DNA of 6,397 nt from an uncultured Clostridia bacterium. GTDB taxonomy: Bacteria; Bacillota; Clostridia; Oscillospirales; Acutalibacteraceae. The notes under the pieces are model-generated. The model saw only the letters and a program-made list of their open reading frames with translations. It was not told the DNA's origin and did not search any database. Of this stretch, positions 6,129 through 6,397 are shown piece by piece. The stretch is from the NCBI GenBank assembly GCA_937875885.1, contig CALEIO010000170.1:1-6397 (forward strand), in the 5' to 3' direction. The position numbers and the translations under genes were made by a program. Positions within the stretch are counted from its first letter, which is position 1. Each line of letters begins with the position of its first letter.

Positions 6129-6397
6129 ATGGTAACACTTATCATCGGCAAAAAAGGAACCGGCAAAACAAAGACCCTTATCGCAGATGCGAATGCGGCA
6201 GTTGCAAACGACGGTTGTGTCGTGTGCGTTGAAAAGGGCAGAAAGTTGATTTATGACATCAGCCATAAAATTCGTCTGATCAGTTCCGAAGAGTACGATA
6301 TCAATACTTACGACCGTTTCTACGGATTCCTGTGCGGCTTGATGTCCGCCAATTACGACATTACCAACATCTTTGTAGACTCCATTACCAAGATTTG
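6129..6397 (+). CDS. P-loop NTPase of unknown function, cut by the window end
   Basis: Only the first 89 residues are present and the frame is open at the window edge. Directly after the start codon comes a hydrophobic strand and a Walker A loop, GKKGTGKT (7-14). A second hydrophobic strand, CVVCVEKGRK, follows at about 30-39. The strand ending in IFVDS (81-85) looks like a Walker B with D84. This is the compact N-terminal arrangement of a small ATP- or GTP-binding protein, but I do not recognise the family, and the shape does not distinguish an ATPase from a kinase. CGGAGG at 6115-6120, 8 nt before the ATG, supports the start. It lies 21 nt after pgi with no terminator between, so it is probably co-transcribed with pgi. 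Confidence 0.8.
   Translation, partial: MVTLIIGKKGTGKTKTLIADANAAVANDGCVVCVEKGRKLIYDISHKIRLISSEEYDINTYDRFYGFLCGLMSANYDITNIFVDSITKI

Noticed and set aside
5190..6266. Open reading frame of 358 codons on the - strand opposite pgi
   Set aside because: It lies opposite pgi, whose motifs are intact. Its translation is full of scattered cysteines and matches no family I know. The strong codon bias of pgi explains the lack of stops on the other strand.

Overview
The window looks like chromosome from a spore-forming, Gram-positive member of the Clostridia. The reasons are a dipicolinate synthase pair behind a promoter that matches the mother-cell sigma-K consensus, strong GGAGG-type ribosome binding sites, short intergenic gaps, MEP-pathway isoprenoid genes and moderately low GC. 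Members of the Oscillospirales/Ruminococcaceae are a reasonable guess, but this is inference, because no 16S gene or marker alignment is available. All recognised genes lie on the + strand. I found no mobile element, tRNA, rRNA or CRISPR array.

Layout. (1) 1-50: the intrinsic terminator of an unseen upstream gene. (2) 48-1612: a sigma-K-like promoter, then dpaA and dpaB (spoVFA/spoVFB) overlapping by 4 nt, closed by an intrinsic terminator; the pair makes dipicolinic acid for the spore core. (3) 1627-3390: a vegetative-type promoter drives a small zinc-ribbon membrane protein of unknown function, followed closely by ispD and ispF, two enzymes of the MEP pathway. (4) 3391-4648: a DacF/PBP5-type D-alanyl-D-alanine carboxypeptidase, preceded by a 16-bp hairpin whose right arm contains the ribosome binding site. 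(5) 4649-6107: a promoter with a perfect -10 box, a structured leader and pgi (glucose-6-phosphate isomerase). (6) 6129-end: a P-loop NTPase of unknown function, cut by the window edge.

The gene content is mostly ordinary housekeeping and sporulation. The least expected signal is between genes. Upstream of dpaA, dacF and pgi a segment complementary to the gene's own ribosome binding site lies before, or inside, the predicted promoter. A transcript begun at the gene's own promoter would lack that segment, while read-through from the gene before would carry it and could hide the ribosome binding site. The dacF case (16 bp) is strong, the pgi case (9 bp) suggestive and the dpaA case (7 bp) weak. 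Whether this is a real read-through silencing arrangement is inference from sequence alone.
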